DNA of 40,311 nucleotides from positions 1 to 40,311 of the forward strand of contig JAFZAE010000188.1 in the NCBI GenBank assembly GCA_017548385.1. The letters are read 5' to 3'. The translations under genes were made by a program, and so were the position numbers. The notes beneath the pieces were generated by a model. It had not been told where the DNA came from. It saw nothing but the letters and a program-made list of their open reading frames with translations, and searched no databases. Origin of the DNA: Prevotella sp. (GTDB taxonomy: Bacteria > Bacteroidota > Bacteroidia > Bacteroidales > Bacteroidaceae). Below, piece after piece: positions 8,666 through 17,203 of the stretch. Position 1 is the stretch's first letter; every line of letters begins with the position of its first letter.

Positions 8666-9469
8666 CTATGGTTGTTTTCCAATGTATGCCAAGATACCGC
8701 CATCAACATAAAGCACGTGTCCGTTGACAGCATCGGAAGCATGTGAAGCGAGGAATACAGCCGGTCCACCTAATTCTTCTGGGTTGAGCCAACGTCCTGC
8801 AGGTGTCTTGGCACAGATGAACGAGTCGAATGGATGACGAGAACCGTCGGGCTGACGCTCACGAAGCGGTGCTGTCTGTGGTGTGGCGATATAGCCTGGT
8901 CCGATACCATTGCACTGGATGTTGTACTCACCATACTCTGAACAGATGTTGCGGGTAAGCATCTTCAGACCACCTTTGGCAGCAGCGTATGCCGATACGG
9001 TCTCACGTCCCAGTTCACTCATCATTGAGCAAATATTGATTATCTTACCCTCACGGCGTTCCATCATCTCGGGAATGACCGCCGAAGAACATATAAACGG
9101 TCCTACGAGATCGATGTCGATAACTTGTTGGAACTCGGCACGCTTCATCTCGTGCATGGGAATGCGTTTAATAATACCTGCGTTGTTAACAAGAATGTCG
9201 ATTTGACCAACTTCTTCGTGGATTTTCTCAACAAGAGCCTTGACATCGTCTTCCTTTGTCACATCACAGACGTAGCCTTTTACATTCTCGATTCCTGCCT
9301 CACGGTAGTTATTCAAACCACGCTCGAGTGCAGCCTCGTTAATGTCGTTGAATATAATATTTTTTATTCCTGCGGCTACAAATGCCTTTGCAATATTGAA
9401 GCCGATACCATAAGATGCGCCGGTAATCCAAGCGTTTTTCCCTTCAAGGGAGAATAGATTTGTTGTCAT
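8666..9469 (-). CDS. kduD: 2-dehydro-3-deoxy-D-gluconate 5-dehydrogenase (SDR family)
   Basis: 267 residues, a classical short-chain dehydrogenase. Cofactor motif TGASYGIGFNIA is near residue 16, NNAG at about 90, the catalytic Ser in ICSM and Tyr-x-x-x-Lys as YAAAKGG near 160, and the C-terminal GHVLYVDGG. KduD reduces or oxidises 3-deoxy-D-glycero-2,5-hexodiulosonate/2-keto-3-deoxygluconate, linking unsaturated uronates to the KDG pathway in the cytoplasm. The KduD assignment over other SDRs rests mainly on kduI being 22 nt upstream in the same operon. It shares the bidirectional terminator with HU. Confidence 0.92.
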   Translation of the reverse strand: MTTNLFSLEGKNAWITGASYGIGFNIAKAFVAAGIKNIIFNDINEAALERGLNNYREAGIENVKGYVCDVTKEDDVKALVEKIHEEVGQIDILVNNAGIIKRIPMHEMKRAEFQQVIDIDLVGPFICSSAVIPEMMERREGKIINICSMMSELGRETVSAYAAAKGGLKMLTRNICSEYGEYNIQCNGIGPGYIATPQTAPLRERQPDGSRHPFDSFICAKTPAGRWLNPEELGGPAVFLASHASDAVNGHVLYVDGGILAYIGKQP

Positions 9470-9491
9470 AAAATTAATTGTTTTTAGGAGT

Positions 9492-10334
9492 TTATTTTAG
9501 GTCCGTGATTAGTGAGAAGTCTTGATCACCATAGTCGAGGTTTTCACCTCCCATACCCCAGATAAAGGTATAGTTGTGGGTGGCGGCAGCACTATGGATG
9601 CTCCATTCGGGAGAGAGGACTGCCTGGTCACCCCGCATCCAGATATGTCGAGTTTCCTCAACCTCACCCATAAAATGGCATACGGCCTGATCTTCTGGCA
9701 CCTCAAAATAGAAATATGCTTCCATACGACGGCTATGGACATGGGCTGGCATCGTATTCCATACACTACCTGGGGCCAATTCTGTCATACCCATCTGCAA
9801 CTGGCAAGTGGGGAGCACCTGATTGACAATCATTTTGTTGATATCGCGCTCGTTACTCATCTCCAGACTGCCCATATGCGCTACAACAGCATCATCCTTT
9901 GTGATTTTTTTACAAGGATACTCCTTGTGAGCTGTACAACTATTAAAATAGAACTTGGCGGGCTGTTTCGCTTTTTTGCTGACAAATATCACATCTCGGT
10001 CTCCTCGCCCGATGTAAAGAGCCTGCTTATAGTCCAGTTCGTAGACTTCGTCACCGACCTTGACAACGCCAGGGCCTCCCACATTATATATGCCCACCTC
10101 ACGGCGTGTAGTAAAAAAGGGTGCCTTGAGCGGATCGATAGCCTCCAGTTTCAATTCCTCTTTTACTGGCATGGCACCACCCACCACCATCCTGTCGTAC
10201 ATGGAATAGACCATGTTTACCTCGTCGGCGGCAAAAACCTTTTCGATGAGGAAGTCACGACGGATACGTTGGGTGTCATAACTTTTTGCATCCTCTGGAT
10301 GGGCTGCATAGCGAATCTCAAAATTTGTTTTCAT
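9492..10334 (-). CDS. kduI: 5-dehydro-4-deoxy-D-glucuronate isomerase
   Basis: 280 residues, the usual KduI length, double-cupin fold. The metal-site region reads MPAHVHSRRMEAYFYFEVPE near residues 195-215, supplying two His and a Glu, with a further His near 245 in WSIHSAAATHNY. KduI isomerises 4-deoxy-L-threo-5-hexosulose uronate, released by unsaturated glucuronyl hydrolases from pectin, heparin or hyaluronan fragments, to the ketose used by KduD. It is the first gene of the kduI-kduD pair with a consensus promoter at 10365-10396. No polysaccharide lyase, SusC/D or sulfatase gene is nearby, so the polysaccharide-degrading genes must lie elsewhere. Confidence 0.96.
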   Translation of the reverse strand: MKTNFEIRYAAHPEDAKSYDTQRIRRDFLIEKVFAADEVNMVYSMYDRMVVGGAMPVKEELKLEAIDPLKAPFFTTRREVGIYNVGGPGVVKVGDEVYELDYKQALYIGRGDRDVIFVSKKAKQPAKFYFNSCTAHKEYPCKKITKDDAVVAHMGSLEMSNERDINKMIVNQVLPTCQLQMGMTELAPGSVWNTMPAHVHSRRMEAYFYFEVPEDQAVCHFMGEVEETRHIWMRGDQAVLSPEWSIHSAAATHNYTFIWGMGGENLDYGDQDFSLITDLK

Positions 10335-10364
10335 ATAGTATTTGTTTTAGTTGGATTGTTTCGG

Positions 10365-10396
10365 CAAAATTACAAAGAAATCCGTTAACAATCAAA
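10365..10396 (-). promoter_or_regulatory. Promoter of kduI-kduD
   Basis: Minus strand TTTG (10393-10396), 20-nt spacer, TAATTTTG (10365-10372). It has full consensus and the -7 box is 30 nt before the kduI ATG. Confidence 0.85.
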
Positions 10397-10446
10397 CAAC
10401 AGAGAATCTTTTTCAATAAAAAAGACTTTTGACAGACTAATTATAT

Positions 10447-10501
10447 ACACAAAGACACAGAGTTACAGCGTTACTCTCTGTGCCTCTGTGCCTTCGTGTT
10501 G
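10447..10501. repeat. Imperfect inverted repeat of CACAGAG-type units
   Basis: The left part carries ACACAAAGACACAGAG and the right part CTCTGTGCCTCTGTG, with short units echoing each other on opposite strands, so an imperfect hairpin can form. It lies downstream of tRNA-Gln (minus) and upstream of the kduI promoter. Similar CTCTGTG-type low-complexity spacers are known from other Bacteroidota genomes. Confidence 0.55.
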
Positions 10502-10512
10502 AAATAAAAAAG

Positions 10513-10583
10513 TTGGACGACTCGGATTCGAACCGGGAATGACAGAACCAAAATCTGTAGTGTTACCGTTACACCATCGTCCA
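10513..10583 (-). tRNA. tRNA-Gln, anticodon TTG
   Basis: Read on the minus strand from 10583: acceptor TGGACGA/TCGTCCA, D stem GTGT/ACAC, anticodon stem ACAGA/TCTGT enclosing TTTTGGT (anticodon TTG), T loop TTCGAAT. The T stem (CCCGG with CCGAG) has one C-A mismatch at its second pair. Discriminator A, followed by CTTTTTT, so CCA is not encoded. The T run right after it probably terminates transcription. Confidence 0.93.
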
Positions 10584-10593
10584 ATTTGGGGTG

Positions 10594-10624
10594 CAAAGTT
10601 AATGAATCTTATGCAACCCACAAA
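10594..10624 (-). promoter_or_regulatory. Promoter of tRNA-Gln
   Basis: Minus strand TTTG (10621-10624), 19-nt spacer, TAACTTTG (10594-10601): consensus match. The tRNA begins 10 nt after the -7 box. Confidence 0.88.
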
Positions 10625-10682
10625 ATTTTTGAAGATTTTTTTCGTTTCGAGTGTGCAAGATTGCAAAGCCAACGGCTACATA

Positions 10683-11984
10683 CTACTTCACACTGATAAG
10701 GAAATAGTTCTTCTTGCCTCGCTGCACCAACAGGTATTTACCATTGATAAGCATGTCAGCAGAAATCACTACATCGGGAGCCAACAACTTCTCCTTGTTG
10801 ACCGACACGCCACCACCTTGTACCATCTTGCGCATTTCACCTTTACTTGCAAAGACTCGCACATCGTCACGAGCAAAGAGTTCAATGGCAGGTTTGCCAA
10901 GTTCTTCCTTAGCCAAAGTGAAATGTGGAACACCAGCGAAGACATCAAGCAGCGTCTGCTCATCCAACTTCAGCAAACTCTCCTTGGTGGCCTTTCCGAA
11001 GAGAATACCTGCAGCCTCAACAGCCATCTCGTAGTCTTCGCGAGAATGCACCATAACTGTCACCTCCTCTGCAAGCCGTTTCTGCAATACACGACGACCT
11101 GGGTCTTGACGATGCTCCTCGATAAGCGCGTCAATTTCTTCTTTCTCCAGACTGGTGAATATCTTGATGTAACGCTCTGCATCGTCATCGCTTACATTGA
11201 GCCAGAACTGGCAGAATGCATATGGGGTTGTGCGGTTGCGGTCAAGCCACACATTACCACTCTCTGTCTTGCCAAATTTCTTTCCATCAGACTTGGTAAT
11301 CAGTGGGCATGTGAGAGCAAAGGCCTCGGCCTCCTGACCCAGTGTGCGACGAATCAGTTCGGTGCCTGTAGTCATATTTCCCCACTGGTCGTTGCCACCC
11401 AACTGCAAGCGGCAGTTCATTGTCTGGTACAAATGTAGGAAATCGTAGCCTTGGAGCAACTGGTAAGTGAATTCGGTAAACGAAAGTCCGTCGCGAGCCG
11501 AACCATTCAGTCGTTGTTGTACACTATCCTTAGCCATCATATAGTTGACAGTGATGTGCTTTCCTACTTTGCGTGCGAAATCCAGAAAAGTAAAATCTTT
11601 CATCCAGTCATAGTTGTTCACCAACTCTGCTTTGTTGGGACCTTCTGCATCAAAATCAAGGAATTTTGCCACCTGCCTCTTGATGCACTCCTGATTATGG
11701 TATAACGTTTCGGCATCAAGCAGATTGCGCTCCTGGCTTTTTCCTGATGGGTCACCGATCATTCCTGTTGCGCCACCCACTAAGATGATTGGTTTATGCC
11801 CACAACGTTGCAGGTGACGTAGCATCATGATGCCACACAAGTGACCGATATGCAGACTGTCGGCTGTAGGGTCAGTACCCAAATAGGCCGTTGTCATTTG
11901 CTTATTAAGAAATTCCTCTGTACCTGGCATGATTTGTGCTAACATACCACGCCATTTCAGTTCTTCTACAAAGTTTTTTGTCAT
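10683..11984 (-). CDS. tyrS: Tyrosyl-tRNA synthetase
   Basis: 433 residues from the ATG at 11984. Upstream in-frame codons would add 20 residues with no match to the family start, so they are excluded. Class I catalytic domain: [16 protein letters not shown] with the HIGH signature at residues 45-48, the Tyr-binding GGNDQWGNM, and the KMSKS loop as KFGKT. The C-terminal S4 RNA-binding domain covers about the last 70 residues ([13 protein letters not shown] and the following strands). The enzyme charges tRNA-Tyr. The 116-nt gap to yidD holds low-complexity CT/GA-rich sequence without a recognisable promoter, so tyrS may be read through from the metK-yidD run. Confidence 0.97.
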   Translation of the reverse strand: MTKNFVEELKWRGMLAQIMPGTEEFLNKQMTTAYLGTDPTADSLHIGHLCGIMMLRHLQRCGHKPIILVGGATGMIGDPSGKSQERNLLDAETLYHNQECIKRQVAKFLDFDAEGPNKAELVNNYDWMKDFTFLDFARKVGKHITVNYMMAKDSVQQRLNGSARDGLSFTEFTYQLLQGYDFLHLYQTMNCRLQLGGNDQWGNMTTGTELIRRTLGQEAEAFALTCPLITKSDGKKFGKTESGNVWLDRNRTTPYAFCQFWLNVSDDDAERYIKIFTSLEKEEIDALIEEHRQDPGRRVLQKRLAEEVTVMVHSREDYEMAVEAAGILFGKATKESLLKLDEQTLLDVFAGVPHFTLAKEELGKPAIELFARDDVRVFASKGEMRKMVQGGGVSVNKEKLLAPDVVISADMLINGKYLLVQRGKKNYFLISVK

Positions 11985-12100
11985 TTTATTTAGTTTTTTG
12001 AAATTACAGGGGTTCAGGAGTTGCAGAAGTTTAGACATTACCATTCCAGCCTCAAAGTCTAAGGTCTAAAGCCTAGTCTCTCGCTCCTTATCTTTAAAGG

Positions 12101-12352
12101 TCATGGCACGGGATCGTAACCACTCCCACCCCATGGATGACATCTTAAGATACGTTTAATAGCCAGATACAACCCCTTGAAAGGACCATGCTTGATGAGA
12201 GCCTGTCGTGCATATTCTGAGCATGTGGGTGTAAACCTGCAAGATGGCGGTGTGAATGGTGATATACATTTTTGATAGAAATAAATAGGTAGCAGCAATA
12301 TACCCACTAAGATCCATCCAATTCCCCTCCAAATACATTTCAACCACCTCAT
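12101..12352 (-). CDS. yidD: Membrane protein insertion efficiency factor YidD
   Basis: 83 residues: an amphipathic/hydrophobic N-terminal segment ([18 protein letters not shown]), then the family block [18 protein letters not shown] with its conserved cysteines and the closing [13 protein letters not shown]. YidD is a small membrane-associated protein that helps YidC-dependent insertion. Its ATG overlaps the rnpA stop in ATGA fashion, the classic rnpA-yidD arrangement. yidC itself is not adjacent. Confidence 0.95.
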   Translation of the reverse strand: MRWLKCIWRGIGWILVGILLLPIYFYQKCISPFTPPSCRFTPTCSEYARQALIKHGPFKGLYLAIKRILRCHPWGGSGYDPVP

Positions 12353-12747
12353 ATCTTCTCACAAATCCGATGTATAAGCCCTACCATTCTCTGTTCCACC
12401 TCATCACTTGGTCTGTGATGGTTGTCGAGCCATATAAAGACCACCGCCAACATCTGGTCGGGATATCCTTCCATTGCATCCCATAATGCTGCTTTATGAT
12501 GACGGTAAGCCTCACGCAACTGCCGTTTAATACGATTACGGTCGACTGCATGCTTGAAATATCGTTTGGGCACACTCATCATCACCTTTACAGGGATATC
12601 GTCTTGTCTTTGGGTCAGACAAAAAACCACCCTCAAGGGATATGATGACATGGAGCGGCTTTCGCCGCCCCTGAAGAGTCTGTCAATCAGCGATTTACCT
12701 ACGAGACGCTCCTCTTTCCCAAATGTGAACAGGCCACGGGGCAACAC
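12349..12747 (-). CDS. rnpA: Ribonuclease P protein component
   Basis: 132 residues. [19 protein letters not shown] is the N-terminal substrate-binding region, [20 protein letters not shown] carries the RNR signature, followed by REAYR. It binds RNase P RNA and helps process tRNA 5' ends. The start is unusual: no ATG precedes the conserved domain. The reading frame begins at GTG (12747), with TTG next. hemD ends 11 nt upstream, which limits any extension. Confidence 0.95.
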   Translation of the reverse strand: MLPRGLFTFGKEERLVGKSLIDRLFRGGESRSMSSYPLRVVFCLTQRQDDIPVKVMMSVPKRYFKHAVDRNRIKRQLREAYRHHKAALWDAMEGYPDQMLAVVFIWLDNHHRPSDEVEQRMVGLIHRICEKI

Positions 12748-12758
12748 CGCTGATGATA

Positions 12759-13505
12759 TTATTGTTGATTTTTCAGGAAATTCTTCAATGCACCTGTCAT
12801 AGAGGGAAACTCTGGTGTAGGTGCGCTCAAGTCAAGACGTAGCCCCTTCTCTGTCACTTCCTTTGCTGTTGCAGGACCGAAGGTACCAATCTTGATGTCG
12901 CCTTGCTGGAAATTGGGGAAATTTTTATTGAGTGCCTGTACACCTGCGGGACTGAAGAAGAGCATCATGTCATAGTCAAAATTTGCCACCTCCTCAGGAG
13001 TAAAGTCATCGCTCACAGTACGGTACATCACACATTCCTTATGAATGAGTTTTTTGGAATCCAACAATTCTGTTACATTGTTGCTGTGTACATCACTCAT
13101 GGGAACGAGATACTTTTCCGTCTTATGCTTGACCATCTGAGGCACCAGATCGGCTATTTTGCCAGTAGTTCCAAAAAACACCTTACGCTTGCGATACTGC
13201 ACATACTTCTGAATATAGAGAGCGATGGTCTCTGTCACACAGAAATACTTCAAGTCCTCAGGAATGTTTACACGCAAATCCTTGGCCATTTTGAAAAAAT
13301 TGTCAATAGCATGACGCGAAGTAAATACAATGGCTGTATATGCCGAAATATTCACTTTCTGCTGGCGAAACTCCTTAGCAGTAAGCCTCTCTACTTTAAT
13401 AAAAGGACGGAATACCAACTCCACACCATACTCCCTTGCTATGTCATAATAGGGAGACTTTTCACTTGTTGGTTTTGGCTGCGAAACAAGTATCTTTTTT
13501 ACCAT
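12759..13505 (-). CDS. hemD: Uroporphyrinogen-III synthase family protein
   Basis: 248 residues with the loose HemD pattern: ILVSQPKPTSEKSPYYDIA at the start, AIVFTSRHAIDNFF near residue 60, a central hinge, MMLFFSPAGVQALN near 180, and IGTFGPATAKEVTEKGL near 210. The canonical enzyme closes hydroxymethylbilane to uroporphyrinogen III in tetrapyrrole synthesis. No other tetrapyrrole gene is in the window, and the gene sits between DUF4271 and rnpA, an order conserved in Bacteroidota. Sequence conservation in HemD is low, so family is firmer than function. Confidence 0.85.
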   Translation of the reverse strand: MVKKILVSQPKPTSEKSPYYDIAREYGVELVFRPFIKVERLTAKEFRQQKVNISAYTAIVFTSRHAIDNFFKMAKDLRVNIPEDLKYFCVTETIALYIQKYVQYRKRKVFFGTTGKIADLVPQMVKHKTEKYLVPMSDVHSNNVTELLDSKKLIHKECVMYRTVSDDFTPEEVANFDYDMMLFFSPAGVQALNKNFPNFQQGDIKIGTFGPATAKEVTEKGLRLDLSAPTPEFPSMTGALKNFLKNQQ

Positions 13506-13514
13506 TCTTTTGTA

Positions 13515-14333
13515 CTAAAAATTTATTATAGAATTTCCGTTGTAAACCTCCAAAATTCCGACCAAAGCGGCCAAAGGTATCAATTCAAGGGCACAAAAGT
13601 ACAAAAAAATTTGCAAAAATGCTGCAAAACGTCTAAAAAAGATTAAATAACACTTATAAAAAGTGCACAATTTACACAAAATGATGACAATTCCAACACA
13701 TATTAGTGTTGTTGTCAAGGGTAACTTGCCATAAATGAACAACAATGCAATGGGTGCCATCAATAGCCCTTCCATGGTAGTAATATACAACTGTGACTTG
13801 TTCCATTGTTCAATTTCTTTACCATGGAAAAACACCCAATTAACAAATTGGTACAATCCTCCTTTGATTAAGATGTACAGCACAAAAATCCCTATATACA
13901 CCAGCATCAAAAGATTTTTTGACATCGCCATATCATACACGTCATTAACATGTACAAAATAGGCAAAATACATCACTGAGAAGATAAAAGCCGCAAAAGC
14001 CACAAGCACAATCTGTGAACGTATCTCCTTGTTGCTGTCGGGAACATTGGTTGTATGTTCGTTTTCACGATAGAAGAAATTGCGAGTTTGGCGCTGAATG
14101 AATCCCCATGAAGCAGATAATGCCAAAAGTGCAACTACTACCATCACAAAGATTGACGCCGACAACGTATTGTCTGTCTTTGCATTGTAGGCAGCCAAAT
14201 TCTCTTCCACACCCACTATCGTTTTTTCTGCTTTTACCATTTTCATCGTGTCCACAGACACTACCGGCCCAACCATTCCCTCTTGGGAAGAATCGGGCAC
14301 AATCACTGTGGGATGCTGAAGGGTATCGGGCAT
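13515..14333 (-). CDS. DUF4271 membrane protein
   Basis: 272 residues. The N-terminal 65 are soluble and poorly structured. From there on I count about seven hydrophobic segments (roughly 68-85, 120-140, 148-168, 190-208, 212-232, 238-256 and a short last one). Position directly before hemD and after metK, length and topology fit the Bacteroidota DUF4271 family, for which I know no defined function. There are 12 nt between the metK stop and this ATG and 9 nt to hemD, so it is an operon member. No catalytic motif stands out. Confidence 0.8.
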   Translation of the reverse strand: MPDTLQHPTVIVPDSSQEGMVGPVVSVDTMKMVKAEKTIVGVEENLAAYNAKTDNTLSASIFVMVVVALLALSASWGFIQRQTRNFFYRENEHTTNVPDSNKEIRSQIVLVAFAAFIFSVMYFAYFVHVNDVYDMAMSKNLLMLVYIGIFVLYILIKGGLYQFVNWVFFHGKEIEQWNKSQLYITTMEGLLMAPIALLFIYGKLPLTTTLICVGIVIILCKLCTFYKCYLIFFRRFAAFLQIFLYFCALELIPLAALVGILEVYNGNSIINF

Positions 14334-14345
14334 TGTCTCTTACTT

Positions 14346-15608
14346 CTACAATAATCCAAACTCTTTTTTGATTTTATCTACCAAATTTAGTTTTTCCCAT
14401 GTAAAGAGTTCCACGTCAATGGTCTTGGTTTCATGGTAGAAACTGGTGAATGTCTTTTTTACTATTTCATTTCGCCGTCCCATATGTCCGTATGCAGCTG
14501 TTTCCAGGTACATCGGCTGACGTAAGCGTAAAGTCCTTTCGATTGCTTTCGGGCGTAGGTCAAACATATCACCTATTTTTGCCGCAATCTCACCATCGGT
14601 GAGGTTGACATGCGACTTTCCATAGGTATTCACATAGATGCTCAATGGTTTTGCCACACCAATGGCATAACTCACTTGCACAAGCATTTCATCGCTCACC
14701 CCAGCTGCCACCATATTCTTGGCGATATACCGCGCTGCGTATGCTGCTGAGCGATCCACCTTGCTGGAGTCCTTGCCAGAGAAAGCACCACCACCATGAG
14801 CGCCTTTTCCGCCATATGTATCGACAATAATTTTCCGTCCTGTCAGACCGGTATCGCCATGGGGTCCACCAATGACAAACATCCCTGTGGGATTGACATG
14901 ATAGATAATCTCATCATTGAAAAGAGCCAGCACCTTCTCGCTGTGAATCTTCGATTTCACCCTAGGCATGAGTACATGAATCACATCATTGCGGATTTGC
15001 TCCAACATTCGTTTTTCGTCATCGTCGAAGGGGTCATGCTGGGTAGAAACCACTATAGTATGAATTCGTAGTGGAACATTGTCATCGCTGTATTCTACAG
15101 TCACCTGACTTTTTGCATCGGGTCGTAGATATGTCATCTCCTTTCCCTCGCGGCGTATCTCTGCCAAAGTCTGCATAATGAGATGAGCCAAGTCGAGCGA
15201 TACAGGCATATAATTCTCTGTCTCATTGGTGGCGTAGCCAAACATCATACCCTGGTCGCCGGCACCCTGATCCTCAACGTTGGCACGGTCGACACCTCGA
15301 TTGATGTCACCACTCTGCTCATGGATGGAAGAAAGTACACCACATGAATTCCCATCAAACTGGTATTCAGACTTTGTATAGCCAATTTTATTAACTGTGC
15401 GGCGAGTTATGGTTTGTAAATCGATGTAAGCTTCTGAGCGCACCTCACCCATAATCACCACCTGGCCTGTAGTGACAAAAGTCTCAATGGCACAACGTGC
15501 ATGTTCATCATAAGCAAGAAACTGATCCAACAATGCATCGGATATCTGGTCGGCCACTTTATCTGGGTGACCCTCTGAAACGGATTCTGAAGTGAATAAG
15601 TATGGCAT
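14346..15608 (-). CDS. metK: S-adenosylmethionine synthetase
   Basis: 420 residues. Signatures in order: [20 protein letters not shown] at the N-terminus, [10 protein letters not shown] near 125, and the phosphate-binding [20 protein letters not shown] near 270-290. The enzyme makes SAM from methionine and ATP. It is the first gene of a minus-strand run towards tyrS. The promoter -7 box is at 15640-15647. I looked for a SAM riboswitch in the 180 nt upstream and saw none. Confidence 0.97.
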   Translation of the reverse strand: MPYLFTSESVSEGHPDKVADQISDALLDQFLAYDEHARCAIETFVTTGQVVIMGEVRSEAYIDLQTITRRTVNKIGYTKSEYQFDGNSCGVLSSIHEQSGDINRGVDRANVEDQGAGDQGMMFGYATNETENYMPVSLDLAHLIMQTLAEIRREGKEMTYLRPDAKSQVTVEYSDDNVPLRIHTIVVSTQHDPFDDDEKRMLEQIRNDVIHVLMPRVKSKIHSEKVLALFNDEIIYHVNPTGMFVIGGPHGDTGLTGRKIIVDTYGGKGAHGGGAFSGKDSSKVDRSAAYAARYIAKNMVAAGVSDEMLVQVSYAIGVAKPLSIYVNTYGKSHVNLTDGEIAAKIGDMFDLRPKAIERTLRLRQPMYLETAAYGHMGRRNEIVKKTFTSFYHETKTIDVELFTWEKLNLVDKIKKEFGLL

Positions 15609-15639
15609 AACGATCTATCTTATTTTTAATATTGGGCTG

Positions 15640-15647
15640 CAAAATTA
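15640..15647 (-). promoter_or_regulatory. Promoter -7 box of metK
   Basis: TAATTTTG on the minus strand, 31 nt before the ATG. There is no TTTG at the right distance upstream, so only the -7 is supported. Confidence 0.55.
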
Positions 15648-15765
15648 CGAATATTTATGGAATAATCGTCGCTTCTATACGTATAATTTTGGCTTAAGAC
15701 TTTACAGTTTACGAATGGGATGGATGCAGCGACTGCAAAATCGTCACATACTGAGAAATATACAA

Positions 15766-15807
15766 TTTTCAATCCTCAATCTTCAATCCTCAATTTTCAA
15801 TCTTCCT
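15766..15807. repeat. Period-7 tandem repeat overlapping the xerD stop codon
   Basis: Six heptamers in a row: TTTTCAA, TCCTCAA, TCTTCAA, TCCTCAA, TTTTCAA, TCTTCCT. The xerD stop codon and its last codons fall inside the array, so the final residues KIEN are encoded by repeat sequence. Confidence 0.8.
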
Positions 15808-16713
15808 AATATTCCTAGGATGATGGTTGAGGATTTCGTTTCTCAATGTTGTCATATCAATATGGGTATAGATTTCCGTTGTGCTGATACTCTCATGCCC
15901 CAACATTGCTTGAATAGCCCTTAGGTCGGCACCCCCTTCAAGGAGCGCTGTAGCAAAAGAATGGCGCAACGTGTGGGGACTGACGGTCTTGGTGATACCG
16001 GCATCTAAGGCCAGTCGCTTAATCATAATAAGTATCATCGTCCGAGTAAGGTGTGCGCCACGACGGTTTAAAAAGACATAGTCCTCCTCGCCACGTCGTA
16101 TATCCATATGGCAACGGTCGTCAAACCACAGCATTAGTTCCTTGATGGCTTTTGATGAGATAGGCACAAGTCGCTCTTTGTCACCTTTGCCAATCACCCT
16201 TACATACCCCTCTTCCAAATAAAGTTGCGAAAGTTGCAGTGTAACCAATTCCGACACTCTCAACCCACAACTGAAAAGCACCTCAATAATAGCACGGTTT
16301 CGATGTCCCTCCCATTTACTCAAGTCTATCGCTGCCTCCAAACGATCCACTTCAGAAGTGGTGAGCACCTCGGGCAGATGGTCGCCCACGGTGGGGGATT
16401 CTAAAAGTTCGCTAGGGTCGTTTTCAATATATCCATCGAGTAACAAAAACCTATAGAACGATCTCACACCGCTTAGGATGCGGCATTGCGACCGTGCCCC
16501 GATGCCGATATCATGAAGACTTGCCGCAAATTGCCGCAAGTCATCGAGTGTGGCAGCATCGACAGCGACTTCTATCCCAGCGAGAAAACCCACGAGTTTT
16601 TGCAAATCACGCATATATGCCTCGACGGTATTCGCTGAAAAATTACGCTGCAGTTTCAGGTATCTCCTGTATGATTCCACAACATTGGGAGCACTTTTCT
16701 TGTTTGCTTTCAT
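15790..16713 (-). CDS. xerD: Tyrosine recombinase XerD
   Basis: 307 residues from the ATG at 16713, since longer frames run into the divergent aroQ region. The SAM-like core-binding domain is residues 1-95. The catalytic domain has SCGLRVSELVTL (first Arg), the Lys in VIGKGDKERLVPIS, HTLRHSFATALLEGG (His-x-x-Arg), GHESISTTEIYTHI (second His and the nucleophilic Tyr). All active-site residues are present. XerD acts with a partner at dif to resolve chromosome dimers. Length and sequence style match the housekeeping Xer protein rather than a mobile-element integrase, and no attachment site or element genes are nearby. Confidence 0.93.
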   Translation of the reverse strand: MKANKKSAPNVVESYRRYLKLQRNFSANTVEAYMRDLQKLVGFLAGIEVAVDAATLDDLRQFAASLHDIGIGARSQCRILSGVRSFYRFLLLDGYIENDPSELLESPTVGDHLPEVLTTSEVDRLEAAIDLSKWEGHRNRAIIEVLFSCGLRVSELVTLQLSQLYLEEGYVRVIGKGDKERLVPISSKAIKELMLWFDDRCHMDIRRGEEDYVFLNRRGAHLTRTMILIMIKRLALDAGITKTVSPHTLRHSFATALLEGGADLRAIQAMLGHESISTTEIYTHIDMTTLRNEILNHHPRNIRKIEN

Positions 16714-16730
16714 AAAAATGATTACTTTTG
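16700..16730 (+). promoter_or_regulatory. Promoter of aroQ operon
   Basis: TACTTTTG at 16723-16730 is a full -7 match. TTG at 16700-16702 lies 20 nt upstream as a partial -33. The leader to the aroQ ATG at 16778 is about 43 nt. The element sits in the 64-nt divergent spacer shared with xerD. Confidence 0.65.
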
Positions 16731-16755
16731 CAATGCCAGAAAGATTCTGGCTGCA
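16729..16755 (+). promoter_or_regulatory. Hairpin overlapping the start of the aroQ transcript
   Basis: TGCA, 2 nt, GCCAGAA, AGA, TTCTGGC, TGCA: a 7-bp perfect stem extended by a further 4 bp past a bulge. It begins in the last bases of the -7 box. It could be an operator or a 5' stabilising stem. Confidence 0.5.
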
Positions 16756-16777
16756 AAAATACAAAATAATTTCGACA

Positions 16778-17203
16778 ATGAAGATACAAATCATCAACGG
16801 TCCCAACTTGAATCTTCTCGGCACACGCGAGCCAGGCATCTATGGTAAATGCTCATTCGACACTTACCTCGAACAATTGCGTGCCCTCTACCCTGACGTT
16901 CAGATAGACTATTATCAAAGCAATGTAGAAGGTGAACTCATCAATGTCATGCAACAAGTAGGTTTTGCCGTCGACGGCATCATTCTCAATGCCGGAGCCT
17001 ATACCCATACCAGCGTGGCACTGCACGACTGCATTCGGTCATTGACAGCACCAGTCATCGAAGTGCACATCTCGAATGTTCACCAGCGAGAACCATTCCG
17101 CCATCATTCCATGATTAGTAGTGCCTGTAAAGGTGTCATCTGCGGATTCGGCCTCGACTCCTATCGTTTAGCCGTTGAGGCACTCAAAGGCACCGCACAA
17201 TGA
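16778..17203 (+). CDS. aroQ: Type II 3-dehydroquinate dehydratase
   Basis: 141 residues, typical for the dodecameric type II enzyme, which makes 3-dehydroshikimate in aromatic amino acid synthesis. Motifs: INGPNLNLLGTREPGIYG with the catalytic Tyr, YQSNVEGELI, NAGAYTHTSVALHD, and EVHISNVHQREPFRHHS with the catalytic His and substrate Arg. The start at 16778 matches the conserved N-terminus. An upstream frame extension runs antisense through xerD and is not real. The stop overlaps the next ATG (ATGA). Confidence 0.97.
   Translation: MKIQIINGPNLNLLGTREPGIYGKCSFDTYLEQLRALYPDVQIDYYQSNVEGELINVMQQVGFAVDGIILNAGAYTHTSVALHDCIRSLTAPVIEVHISNVHQREPFRHHSMISSACKGVICGFGLDSYRLAVEALKGTAQ

Noticed and set aside
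9522..10388. 288-codon frame on the plus strand opposite kduI
   Set aside because: It is antisense to a clear kduI, with no family features and a composition explained by the opposite gene.
10539..11438. 299-codon plus-strand frame through tRNA-Gln and tyrS
   Set aside because: It covers a tRNA gene and lies antisense to tyrS, so it is a shadow frame.
15609..15789. SAM riboswitch before metK
   Set aside because: I found no matching stem set or conserved core. The region has a -7 box close to the gene and then repeat sequence.
15790..16713. Integrase of a mobile element
   Set aside because: All features match housekeeping XerD. There is no attachment-site duplication, excisionase or cargo, and the neighbours are core genes.
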